This document shows, one piece after another, positions 11,490 through 21,682 of a stretch of DNA of 64,000 bases. The notes beneath the pieces were generated by a model. The model made no database searches. It saw only the letters and a program-made list of their open reading frames with translations, and was not told the DNA's origin. Source of the stretch: Lepiota brunneoincarnata. Lineage: Eukaryota > Basidiomycota > Agaricomycetes > Agaricales > Agaricaceae. Each line of letters starts with the position of its first letter. Position 1 is the stretch's first letter. Position numbers and translations under genes: made by a program. Location of the stretch: assembly GCA_023014365.1 (NCBI GenBank), contig JAEBUN010000027.1, forward strand, positions 248,001 through 312,000. Direction: 5' to 3'.

Positions 11490-12073
11490 GTATTTGACTA
11501 ATGTCACATTAGCCCCATAGTTGAGTGTCATCGATGGCTCAGTGGGAAAAATTCTTCCCCACACTAGGAAGGTGGAAAACGGGTTTAACTCCAAATTTTT
11601 GCAGTTCAGAAGAGTCACCAATATCCAAAGTCATTGAGTGGCAATGGCTTTAACAGCGGAGGGGATGAGCTTTTTAGAAGCTGTGAGCTGGTGGTGGGGG
11701 CCTGGAGAAACTATTCATAATGGTCATCGCTGGTTGAGACACAATGTACTTGGCTGGTTAATTGTGAACTCCACCATTTTGAAACTGCATCTTGAAGGTT
11801 GCAACATTAGAGTGAAATAGATCCTGACAAGCACCAGGGTGAGGACCTATCTGTACTGAACATTCGCTTGTACCATACTGGTGCCAGTATGAGAGGGCAC
11901 TAAATTGAGTCAGGCGATGCATGGTGGATCAGAGAGTATAAGAAGGTTGTTCAAACGTCTATGGGGATGTTGAGGCCTACTGCATTACTGACTGACTCTT
12001 CACGCTTCTCCTCATGTGACAGGTAGAGAACTCAACATTCTGTCATGATTATTGGAAATACACAACATCATAT
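11490..12073. repeat. Diverged segmental duplication (partner 56,865-58,071)
   Basis: The stretch at about 11,495-11,820 (from gactaatgtcacattagcc) aligns over its length with 56,868-57,180. The stretch at about 11,920-12,065 (gatgcatggtggatcagagag, then tgtcatgattattggaaat) aligns with 57,980-58,071. The order is the same, and each leads straight into the 3' end of a copy of the membrane-protein family (A at 12,074 and D at 58,072). This shows that the tandem copies were duplicated with their 3' flanks. Confidence 0.75.
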
Positions 12074-13433
12074 CTACCAGGAGATAGGTGATGTCAATGA
12101 GGTTTCCTGATCAATAAACTTGGCTAAAATATTTTGTAGTAGATAAAAACCCTCAACCACAACCAACTCCAACTTGTGTTTCCCTGCCTGAAATACCAGT
12201 TCAAACTTGAAACTGCATAGTCGAAATACATGAAGGGGGATTTCATTGTTCTGGATCTTGAGAAGTTTGATGCCTCCTTCTAGAATTGACAGAGCTGCAG
12301 ATCTGACCTGGCAGTGTAACAAGCTGAGCTGCAGGTGTGTTGGGGCTCCAAGGAATATCATGACACATGTGATTGTGTGTTGATTATCCACAGTCACTCC
12401 TCCTTTAAACATGCCAGATGGAGTAAAATAGAAAGTTGATGAATTGGTGGTTTGCTGTGTCCACCAATCATTGTGATTGCATTGAATGAAAGGGAGAACA
12501 ATTTCATTGCTGAGAAGTATCACCTGAGGTAGAGCAGATGTGTATTTTTGGCGGTTTGCGATGACGGCATCAACAACATCAGAGGGACAATGTGTAATGT
12601 CATAGACCGTCGCACATGGAGGTCTTGAAAGTCTGCCAACCTTGAGTAAATGCACCAGGCTGGTGGAGGGGGACGCTTGGAGTACACCTGATCCAATTGG
12701 TATGGATGCACATCCCTAATCCACTTAATTGTCTCCTCCATCTCTGTCCATATGCCATCCAGAGGGGAGTGCTGATGTCGCAGTCTCCTCTGTATGTTTT
12801 TCAGAAAATGATAATCAGAAGGCCAAAAGGGGACCACTGGGAGTTTGTCCTGTGGATCGGGAACAACACCTGCCTGCAATCACTGTCTTCCATACCTTGT
12901 TGACTAATTCCTGGTGCTTCTGCCACCACTCTTGAGCATTCTTCATATTTCCCTCCACGGCTTGCCTGGCTGCTATCTCCATCCTCCCTTTTGCTTGTGC
13001 CCATTCACCCTCCAATTGCTTCTTTCACCCAGCAGACCACTCAAGGGAAAACCAGTCCCTCATCCATTCTCGCCCCTTCACTTCAGCAACTGCCTCAATA
13101 TGTGCTTCATCCATGAATCAAGCACCTCCTCTAGCCCTACTGACATCTTCAAGAGAGCCAGCTCGTGTTTCTGCCACTCCTCTGCCACCAAAGCTTTTAA
13201 TTGATCCAGCTCTAACTGTTTGTCCTTGTTCATTCAGTCATTGGTTCTTCATTAATGAAATGGCAGTCAATCAAGGCATCTCCTGTGCATCACCTCCATG
13301 CCCTCTACAAACCAGTCAACCCAGGCTTTCATGAGCCTTGTTTTGAGGTGGTGTTCATGACCCTGCTGTAGATACTGAATATCATGCTCCAAAAGTGGCC
13401 TCGGCATGGGAGAACCATGTTGGGTGGCCACCT
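12074..13433 (-). pseudogene. Membrane-protein family copy A, C-terminal part
   Basis: This is the C-terminal third of the family best seen in copy D (58,072-61,534), identified by direct similarity: VVEGFYLLQNILAKFIDQ at the end, FRLCSFKFELVFQAGKHKLE, WWTQQTTNSSTFYFTP and SLLHCQVRSAALSILEGGIKLL. Reading continues leftward-to-right in several shifted frames (12,074-12,655; 12,520-12,879; 12,801-13,004; 13,267-13,433), so it is decayed. It is cut at 13,433 by the hAT element, whose 8-bp target duplication ggccacct ends here; the gene resumes at 18,062. Confidence 0.88.
13426..13433. repeat. hAT target-site duplication, left copy
   Basis: ggccacct; an identical 8-mer lies at 18,054-18,061. Paralogous copy C has a single uninterrupted ggccacctggtcc at this point. 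Confidence 0.88.
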
Positions 13434-13439
13434 CAGGTG

Positions 13440-13615
13440 CACAGTCATGGGTAACCCACTGGGTCACTCGACCTCTACCCATACCTGTACCCACATGAAA
13501 CCCATACCCAGTGCTTCGTGGGTATGGGGACAGGCAGGTATGGGTACAGGTACTTGTGGGTTACTGTGGGTATGGAAACCCGTGTGGGTTGGCACCATGG
13601 GTTCACATCGTAGAT
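13440..13615. repeat. hAT subterminal repeat cluster
   Basis: Many short direct and inverted units of the type acccatacc, acctgtaccc, tgggtatggg and ggtacaggtac are packed into about 175 bp at the left end. The right end (17,935-18,045) has related units (ggtacaggtttcatg, gcaggtacctg, catacccatgtacctgc). These are probable transposase-binding sites. Confidence 0.6.
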
Positions 13616-14866
13616 AGTAGATTAGCAACTTGTACTACTACAATATATCATCCCAACGACCATCAAGCTCAGCCTCACTCCCATCTACATCAGGCAGTCT
13701 TGCAGCCTGCATCACATCCTTATCCTTCAGCAAACCCATCCTGCTCCAAGCACCAAGACACATCAATGCACGGGTGGACTGAACTGAGAGTCCATTCTGA
13801 ACATGAGATAGAACAAGTCTTCCTTTACTAAAGACATGCTCCACATCAACTGAAGTAGCTGTAGGAGTCGTTAGATCAAGTAAGGGAGACTAATGACAGA
13901 ATACATACCTGGTATTGACAAGTAGTCTAACGCCATCCGAGAGAGACAGGGGTAGACCATCTGGTTTTTGACCCACCACACAAATGCATTCTTGATGTTC
14001 TCGACAGAACACTCGAGGTATTGTTGGAGCTCGTCCTTGAGCTTGGAGGTGATGGGGGCAGAAACCTGATGGTAGGTTGTCAAAGATGTTCTGCTTGGTA
14101 GGTCTAGTGGCCTAAAAATGTATGTTAGCAAGTTTCGAATGCAGAAAGACATTGGATGGGTAGCACATACATTTTTTGTACAAATGACAACCTCATCGAT
14201 GGGAAGGTCTGCATATGCTCATTCAAACTTGTCATGGACAATTGCCATTGCAGTGGTGATCCATGTGTCATCCCAGTTGGCAGTTGTGGAAATATTGAAG
14301 TTTGTGTCATGGATGTAAGACTGCTCAAAAGCATTGTAATTGAAGTAGAATGATCAGGGGGAAGGGCACTCACTCATGGTGATTCAGTAGACTTCTGACT
14401 GGTCAGTCATGTTGTAGTATTTGTTTAGATGGGCTTTTCCGAGTGCCAGTGAAGCACGAATGGCAAGCGAGTAGTTCAAGTCTTGGCTTGCAGTCGCAAG
14501 ATGCACATTAATGTGGTCCATTGCGGGTATCACAGTGGCAAGGTTTGGTGTCGAATGTGAAAAGAAAAGGGTCACATCCTTGAATATCTGGGAAAATGTG
14601 AGTGGCAGGATATGGGAAGATGGCCAGCACAACATACTCCCAATACATCATACAGCTGCTGAACCAGCTCTCATTCCTCATCTGAAAGCTCATACTTTCC
14701 TCATGTCCCTGTCACCAGAAATTCCATTCGATTGCCTCGTGATATTTGAGAGCAAACATGAGCATGTTGTACATCAAATTCCAGCATGTCGCAACGTTGC
14801 GTGGCATCATCTGAATGGCAAGGGAGTAGGATTGTTGTGGAGTTTTTGATTGCATATGCAAGTTTT

Positions 14867-15569
14867 TGTTATGAATAGTCCCGACCAAGAGGAGCAAGAG
14901 CAACTATTTGACTTTACAAGATGGGTACAGGAGACCACAGATCAGTTGCGAGCCCAGGAATATGAAGACAAAGAAGGGGAGTATTACAATGCCATGCAGG
15001 ACTTGGCAAGAGAAGTGGGAATGGAGATAACTCTAGAGGATATTTTGGAATACCCCGAGGATGAAGAAGATAGCCATGGATCAACCAATCCAACCTCCAA
15101 TACAGATGGAAGCACCAAGAGAATGGAGAGCAAGAATGGAGGAGAGTCCATGGAGATAGAATTGGAAGAAGGAAATTATGAGTCAGAGGAAAGTGATGGA
15201 ACATTGCACAGCAGTGAGAACAAGGACACTGACTCATTGTAATATAAATAACAGTAGGATGCCATCAGCTAGGATGCGCATCATGGTCAAGACTGCGGAC
15301 GACAAGTAGAACAGCCCAACTACCTATAATGAGTATATAGTGTCTCATAGGTATATAAGGCCTGTACAAGTAGAGATTAAAGCCTTAAGCTTTAATCTTG
15401 TTAACAGTGGTCATTAACCCTCTCTGCCATAACTTGGCGTGTTTACTTCGTTATCTCATTGAGCATGATCCACTAAGCTCTACAAGGCCAACCGTCTCGG
15501 ACACCTTGCAGAGTGATTGAAGGCTGTCTCCAGTTATCCTTGGATACAGAAGGAGCACAGATCATAACA
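14867..15569 (+). mobile_element. Solo LTR, family 1 (703 bp)
   Basis: It begins tgttatgaatag and ends gatcataaca, with the 5-bp target duplication gtttt at 14,862-14,866 and 15,570-15,574. A TATA box (gtatataagg) near 15,352 places the U3/R boundary in the last third. A second copy, inverted and about 90% similar by eye, lies at 20,971-21,672. No internal retrotransposon sequence flanks it, so it is a recombination-derived solo LTR inserted in the hAT element. Confidence 0.88.
14871..15242 (+). CDS. Acidic ORF encoded within the LTR U3 region
   Basis: An uninterrupted 123-codon frame starts at an ATG four bases into the LTR (MNSPDQEEQEQLFDFTRW) and ends at TAA 15,240-15,242. It is highly acidic (DILEYPEDEEDSHGS, EIELEEGNYESEES) with a predicted helical N-terminal half and no recognised domain. 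Being upstream of the TATA box, it would be transcribed from the 3' LTR as part of a genomic or subgenomic RNA rather than from the 5' LTR. In the related LTR at 20,971-21,672 the frame is closed by a stop after five codons. Whether it is a real accessory gene or a chance open frame is unresolved. Confidence 0.4.
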   Translation: MNSPDQEEQEQLFDFTRWVQETTDQLRAQEYEDKEGEYYNAMQDLAREVGMEITLEDILEYPEDEEDSHGSTNPTSNTDGSTKRMESKNGGESMEIELEEGNYESEESDGTLHSSENKDTDSL

Positions 15570-16880
15570 GTTTTTGTAGCTGGATTGGATGAGTACTGGT
15601 CTGGCATTAGGGTTTAATCTGAGTTTAAACTTACTTTTACTAGGACCAAATGCACTGGACACACCGCCAGATCAAGCTCATCTTGATCCTCCTGTGACAT
15701 CCCATCGTGTGGATCAATCCAACCCTCTTCTCCAGTCATCATCCTCATCATCATTTCTCTCATCCATTGCTGCCTCCTCCATATCGATATCTCCTGCAAG
15801 GTCTACCAGCACCTGCAATGCCACATCAAGCACTTCATCTGCCTTGGCTTTTGGCACATCGAATTGGCGAAGGATTACTTTGATGACTGGGTTCAGAATA
15901 TGTGTAAAGCAACACGTTCAATTTGTGGCACCTGGGAACACAATAATTAGCTCAGCAAGTGCATTGATCATCACATCATTTGGTGATGCATTATCACATG
16001 TAACACTGAGAATCTGGTGTGCAAGATCACCATAAGTCCCATTTTTTCATGTAAATCATCCAGCATATTTACCTTGTGTGCTATCCCAAAATCAACTAGT
16101 ATTTTTGCAAATGCGGATGCAAGATTCATGCCAGAATGAGACTTTGCAACCTCAACAAGGTCAAGCAGAAGACACATCGGCTCCCTGTTCTGCTCAAAGT
16201 GGACAGTTACAGCAATATAAGCCTTGTGGTTAGGCAAAGTCCATGTGTCTGTCCTGAAGCTGAGGGCACCCTCGTGTTCCTGGATGGGGTAAATCAATCT
16301 CATCCTATGTCATCATGAAGCTGACTTGAATTCTTACTTGAAGCATCTTCACAATCCTACCCCAAACCTTCGTGAACACTTGCTTGACATCACGTGAGAT
16401 GGTGGAAGGAGAAGGTATGTAATATTCTGGTCTGCCAGTCTTCATCAGGCATTGGAATCCTTGATCACTAACAATCAAAAAAGGTCGCATGCTTTCTGAT
16501 ACCCAACAAACGATTTCAGCCCTGAGCTATACATTAGACAGGTTAGATGATAGTTGATTGCCACAAACCTAGTTTGGGCTTTATTATGTTGGTGATGAGA
16601 AAAGGTAATCTTTCCTTTCCCCTTCCTCTCAAAGGCTGTCGTGATTGATCCATCTTTTAACTTCTTGGCTTTGTCTAACCCTTCCTGAGCACTCTCTAGG
16701 TCGCCATAAGCATCCGCACCGTGTAAGATTTCATCTCCCCAACACAGTTGTGCATGCTTGCAAAGGTTTCCCGTTGAGTTTCAATCAGATGTATCAAGGT
16801 AATGTCAGACCATTCTTGGGTTTTTGCCACGTCCCTTACAATTTGATGCAGTGCACCTGAATTTGTGGACACACCGTCCA

Positions 16881-17266
16881 TGTTACCCGGGTTAGGGGTT
16901 TGCTCTTGAGTAGCACAGGGTTCGACACAGGATGTCTATACAGACTTGGTCCTGTCCTACTAAGTGTGACTTGGAGACGACGGAGCACTATAGTCCAGCC
17001 TGGTTTTAAGGGCAAAGAAGTATAGGAGGCAAGAACTGTATAACACTAAGATAAGGATACAAGGTATTGTACTGTATCCTTATATACTTCTAAGTGTGGC
17101 TATACTCCTACTATTATAGTCTGGACCAAGGTAACTATGAGTCAGAGATAAGAGACATGAGGCATGTGGTAAGAATCGTCCTTCTGATGTACACTACTGA
17201 TAGTTTTATAGTGACATGGGAAATGTAGCTAAAAATAACTGTCCTTCTGATGGAATTCTGATAACA
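16881..17266. mobile_element. Solo LTR, family 2 (386 bp)
   Basis: It begins tgttacccgggttag and ends attctgataaca, with the 5-bp duplication gtcca at 16,876-16,880 and 17,267-17,271. It lies in the coding part of the hAT transposase and has no internal element sequence. Orientation cannot be fixed without an internal region. Confidence 0.82.
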
Positions 17267-18053
17267 GTCCATCAACTGTCACAATGGAAGGAGTTGGCTG
17301 GAAGAATGCGTAGATCGGAGCCATCCACTCATCAGATAGTCATCCTAATGGGGAAATTGGGTGAGCCAGGGTTCAGTGTTCTCACCATGTTTTGTTTGAC
17401 TCACTGCATTGTTCTTCTGCTGTCTCAATGGGTTTAGTTACCTCTGGCTCAACTTCATCATCGTCATCCTCTTTATCATTGTCCTTTTCATCATCATCCT
17501 CTTTGAAGTCCTCGGGTGCTGGAGCTGGATTGTTATCTAGCATGTCAACATCATCACTTCCATCAGCAGCCTCAAGAACAGCATTCCGGTTTTTTGGTGG
17601 GTTATTCATGGATGGACTGTCCTCATCCTTGATGTCCTCAACTGATGGTTGCCTATGTTGATGTTTTGCAGCCGCAGCCCATGCAGCGTCAGCTGACAGC
17701 TTGAGACGCTTGGTGACAATGTTGCTCTCTGCACTGACAAAGTTTTCATCAGTTATTCTAGAAGAGGCTTTCCTTTTCCATCGTGTAGTTATCTCAGGTT
17801 GGGTTGTGAGACATGTTGCAAGTTTTGATAGAGCTGGAGCCATTCTGATGGGAGTCAACTGTCTCAAAAATATTTGTGGCATAAACTGTACAGTAGCAGT
17901 GATTAGAATAATAGTGCCTCAAAAAAACCCGCCAGACCCATGCCACAGGTACAGGTTTCATGCAGGTACCTGATGTTGGACCTGCACCTGCACCCAGCCA
18001 ACTCATACCCATGTACCTGCGCAGGTTTGCAAACCTGTGACGTGCACAAGGTG

Positions 18054-18061
18054 GGCCACCT
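18054..18061. repeat. hAT target-site duplication, right copy
   Basis: ggccacct, immediately followed by the resumed coding sequence of copy A (tggtccaggggcttggc), matching the uninterrupted paralogue at 51,420-51,450. Confidence 0.88.
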
Positions 18062-18635
18062 GGTCCAGGGGCTTGGCTTCAAAACTCCACTTTATGAGCA
18101 GCAGGGTGGGCAGTGGAGGTACAGATGGATAAGGAGCGGGAGAAGGGGGTATTGTGGAAGGGGAGTGAGATGAAGTCAGCTGGCCAAGCCATGGCATGAG
18201 GATTTTGCTGAAGTACTGGGTTTGTCGATCTAGGGGTTGGTGTGCCTTGGGGCCAACACAGTTCAAGGCATGCAACAGAGAGTTGTAATGAGCTGTTAAT
18301 TCACTCAGAAGAACAGGGTAATTTGTCTGCCAGGGATGCTTGTCGCCAATCTCTGAATGTAACATAGATTGCGTTGCCATCCTCTCCGTGTCGTGGTCGA
18401 TGGAGCAATTAGTGTATACAATTCTCTTTGGGTCTTGGTGCATCACAAATGCCACATGCTGGTTTGTGTCAAGTACAGTCATAAACAGACACTTCCCTCC
18501 TTTGGCACCAGATAAAGTAAAATATAACATGATATGTGGATAGCCCTTGAATTGTTCCAGTGGGCCCATATAGCAAGTGATGAACTTGAGGAATCACTGT
18601 TCTGGAATTAAAGGGAGCGTATTGCTGAGTAAGTC
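18062..18635 (-). pseudogene. Membrane-protein family copy A, middle part
   Basis: This continues copy A after the hAT element. The minus strand encodes the segment corresponding to residues of copy D from about the first cytosolic domain: LEQFKGYPHIMLYFTLSGAK, KCLFMTVLDTNQHVAFVM, RIVYTNCSIDHDTERM and LLSEIGDKHPWQTNYPVLLS. It is cut at 18,635 by the KDZ element; the target duplication gtaagtc is at 18,629-18,635, and the gene resumes at 47,471. Confidence 0.88.
18629..18635. repeat. KDZ target-site duplication, left copy
   Basis: gtaagtc, repeated at 47,464-47,470. Extended to 8 bp the two copies differ at the first base (a versus g), so an 8-bp original duplication is possible. Confidence 0.82.
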
Positions 18636-18790
18636 TAGGTAGTCAACCTACACTGTATTGAGTGAATCGGTCAGTGAAGACATACATTGTATTGATCGAA
18701 TAGGAGCCAGTGAACCCTGCTGGCTCTACCACCCCACTGTAAAGCTTTGCTGGTGGGTATATAATATATGACAGTAGAGGCCAGCATTGG
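18636..18790. repeat. KDZ terminal inverted repeat, left
   Basis: It matches the inverse of 47,309-47,463, with perfect agreement over the inner block containing cactgtaaagctttgctggt and most differences being transitions. The outermost nine bases match poorly, so the true tip may be a few bases inside. Confidence 0.88.
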
Positions 18791-19067
18791 ACAACCCTGA
18801 TTAGATACAGCTTGGCTTATGATGTGTGGCAATAAGGTGGCCCAAGTTCAAGGGGTGGCAATTCTTCCAGGACACACATTGCCACAACAGATGGCTGGAG
18901 TGGGAATGATTGTGCATGACACTGCGGATTATAAAGCTGATAGGGCCAGAGACAGCAGCATAGAGAGGTGTGAATGCTGCAGCATGGGATCAGGCAGCAA
19001 TGCAGGGAAATGGAGATGAACAAGTAAATAGATCTTTGATTACTAATAGAAACAATATACACTGTTT

Positions 19068-19910
19068 TTAGGATTTACTGGTGGGATCGGTGACATGGTC
19101 GTAGTAATGTGAATCAATATGTAAGATCTGCTTTGTGATCTCATCTTCAATAAGTTCATCAAGATGTTGGTGTAAGATGATGAGCCTTTTGTGGGCTTGG
19201 TCCTGGACAGCAAGCTTTTGAGCTTCTGAATGATATAAATGTTGTGCCACGTCCTTGTAGCTCAGGCCTTGGTGCTGCTGCAGTGCCTTAATCTCAGCAT
19301 GAGCAGCAAGAAGTTCACACTCTGAGAGGCTCTGGGGGAACAAGGCACGGGCACTGAGCATATGAAAAGACAAAATGGGGTGGACCATACTGGCAAAGCA
19401 GGGGCCATAATCTTGCTGTGGCCAATTATTGCATGTGGAAGATCTTCCATTGACGCTAACTACAGAATTGAAAGCAATAAGCTACCAGGCACATGGGGAT
19501 ATTGTAGGTACTAAATTCATTCAATCAATGTTAGGGTACATATGCCAACACAAGGCAATGATATTGCTGTGGGTGGCAAAGGATGGTGAAATGGGGCATA
19601 ATGCCGGGTAGCATATCCTGTGCCATGATCGAGCAAGCCATTCTTGAGCATGGCCACAAAGGTAAAACAATGCTGATAAGATTGGAAGTTGACATACAGT
19701 GGGATCAATATCTTGGATCTTGAACAATTCCTTCATACCAGCAGTTCTGCAGGTGAGCTTGGTGGCATTATTGAGATAGTCAGGCACAACTTCTTGTTGC
19801 CCAGGAGTTATTGCATTTGGTGAGTGAGATGACTTTAAGAACGGTTGGACATCAGTAAGTGGTAAACTGTTCATGATGCTTAGGAGCAGACTGCAGAAAG
19901 CCAACGACAA
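19068..19910 (-). CDS. KDZ accessory gene 1, function unknown
   Basis: Two minus-strand frames, 19,521-19,910 and 19,068-19,388, probably form one gene reading toward the left end of the element. The downstream part is helical with a motif I associate with KDZ-linked proteins: QQHQGLSYKDVAQHLYHSE followed by LHQHLDELIEDEI. The upstream part contains a possible zinc-binding cluster (KLTCRTAGMKELF, FYLCGHAQEW). The splice sites were not fixed, and the first part may be decayed. No enzymatic domain is seen. Confidence 0.45.
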
Positions 19911-20099
19911 ACCAGGTAATCATACATAATCATACAATAAAGTTTAATTATTAAGCATATTGCAATATAATCACATGATATATGTTGGAAATTTTTTCAT
20001 GCACATCTGGCCATACCCTTCCTGCTCTCCACATGTTCCTGCAACTATCATAAAACAGATCTTGTCATCCTATTCAATTAGTAAGATACTATTTTGAGA

Positions 20100-20970
20100 T
20101 GTCTTTCATCAGTGGAGAAGATATTTCCGCAACCCTGGAAAAATATGAGGGCATTGTGTGGCAAGCACTGCAGAATGGCAGAGTGAATGAAGTTATGGAA
20201 ACACACCAGGAGGAAATGGTGTGTATTGTGTTTTTGACAGTGTATTTCTAACAAATGGCCATGCCATGTATACAGCACAGGACATTTCAACTCACAAAGA
20301 CGAAGGATCTGGCAATTCTTGCTGTGTTTGATGAGCATCAGTTCCTACTCCATTTTGTAGTGGATTGGCGTAATCATGGCACTGAGCTGACCTTCATCAT
20401 GGATAAACTTGCGGCATTGGCCAAACATGACCAGAAGAGGGCAAAACAAAATGCCACTAAGATGGTAAGAACTGCATCGTCAGTATTGGACTTGTTAGGG
20501 AGTCAGGGTTAATTAATGTTCATTGCAGGTGGTCTCAGGTGTGGCAGGATCACCAGCAGAAACCCCCAGGCTGTCAGGTGGCACAGTCCATGCAAGATCA
20601 ATTGGTGCAGCAATACCATCAAGTGTGTGGACACATGTTGAGGTGGCAATCCCATCAAATGCACAGCCACCAGTGGAGGCAGCAATTCCAATGCTGTCCA
20701 CAACAGGGGCAGGAGACAATCCATGAGCACTGACTGTAGCCTCAGCCCCAGTATACCAAGCCACGACAGACTCACTAATGGGAGGGCAAGGCATTGCCAC
20801 AGCATTGCATACCCACAGGGTCGAAGATACACAGCATACACAGGAAGTGCCAGAAACGTCAGCAGTCAGACAAGCTTGGCAAGCAGCAGCATCCAGGCCA
20901 CCCATCATTGTAATGGATGTGGATATGGAACAGTCAAGTTCCACATCTTACAGGCCATCTATATCGCTGC
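20100..20970 (+). pseudogene. KDZ accessory gene 2 (Zn2Cys6 protein), N-terminal part
   Basis: Plus-strand frames carry YEGIVWQALQNGRVNEVMET (about 20,125-20,210), then FDEHQFLLHFVVDWRNHGTE and KLAALAKHDQKRAKQNATK (20,255-20,512). An Ala/Pro/Thr-rich stretch follows, reaching IIVMDVDMEQSSSTSYRPS just before 20,970. The solo LTR at 20,971-21,672 separates this from the zinc-cluster part downstream. I infer one gene because the strand, order and composition are continuous, but exon joins are uncertain. Confidence 0.45.
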
Positions 20971-21672
20971 TGTTATGATCCATGCACCTTCTGTATCCGA
21001 GGATAACTGGAGATGGCCTTCAATCACTCTGCAAGGTGTCCGAGATGGTTGGCCTTGTAGAGCTTAGTGGATCATGCTCAATGAGATAACAAGGGAACAT
21101 GCCAAGTTAAGGCAGAGAGGGTTAACAACTGCTGTTAACAAGATTAAAGCTCAGGGCTTTAATCTCTACTTGTACAGGCCTTATATACCTATGAGATACT
21201 ATATACTTGTTATAGGTAGTTGAGCTGTTCTACTGGTTGTCCGCAGTCTTGGCCATGATGCACATCCTAGCTGATGGCATCCTACTGTTATTTATATTAC
21301 AATGAGTCAGTGTCCTTGTTCTTGCTGCTGTGCGATGTTCCATCGCTTTCCTCTGACTCATAATCTCCTTCTCCCAATTCTATCTCCATGGAGTCTCCTC
21401 CATTCTAGCTCTCCACTCTCTCAGTACTTCCATCTACATCGGAGGTTGGATCGGTTGACCCATGGCTGTCCTCTTTGTCCTCGGGGTATTCCAGAATATC
21501 CTCCAGAGTTATCTCCATTCCCGCTTCTCTTGCCAGGTCCTGCATGGTGTTATAATATTCCCCTTCTTTGTCTTCATATTCCTGTGCTCGTAACTGGTCT
21601 GTGGTCTCCTGTACCCATCTTGTAAAGTCGAATAGTTGTTCCTGTTCCTCTCAATCTGGACTATTCATAACA
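20971..21672 (-). mobile_element. Solo LTR, family 1, inverted (702 bp)
   Basis: Its inverse begins tgttatgaatag and ends gatcataaca like the LTR at 14,867-15,569, with about 90% similarity by eye. The flanks gctgc and gccac match at only three of five positions, so the target duplication has decayed or one end has been altered. The U3 ORF of this copy is closed by an early stop. Confidence 0.82.
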
Positions 21673-21682
21673 GCCACAACCC

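Larger units (their letters stand above)
13638..17882 (-). pseudogene. hAT transposase, frameshifted and interrupted
   Basis: The start is near 17,882 (MPQIFLRQLTPIRMAPAL), followed by a Lys/Arg-rich and then strongly acidic region (DEKDNDKEDDDDEVEPE). The catalytic core includes SFRTDTWTLPNHKAYIAVTV and LLLDLVEVAKSHSGMNLASA at about 16,110-16,260. The C-terminal dimerisation domain at 13,871-14,152 has ELQQYLECSVENIKNAFVWW and YPCLSRMALDYLSIPG. It continues in another frame as VEHVFSKGRLVLSHVQNGLS (about 13,780-13,844) and ends near CLGAWSRMGLLKDKDV. Known hAT proteins share this order. Frameshifts and two solo LTRs (14,867-15,569; 16,881-17,266) inactivate it. The BED zinc finger was not clearly identified. 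Confidence 0.85.
13434..18053 (-). mobile_element. hAT-family DNA transposon, decayed, with two solo LTRs inside
   Basis: The boundaries come from comparison with copies C and D of the interrupted gene. The 8-bp sequence ggccacct is duplicated at 13,426-13,433 and 18,054-18,061, as expected for hAT insertions. The ends begin caggtgcacag on the left and, inverted, caccttgtgcac on the right, a short imperfect terminal repeat. Both ends carry clusters of acctgtacc/ggtatggg-type subterminal motifs. The transposase is on the minus strand. Removing the two solo LTRs leaves about 3.5 kb, normal for a hAT element. Confidence 0.88.

Noticed and set aside
21302..21625. 107-codon plus-strand Pro/Leu-rich frame
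   Set aside because: It is the antisense of the U3 ORF region in the inverted family 1 solo LTR.
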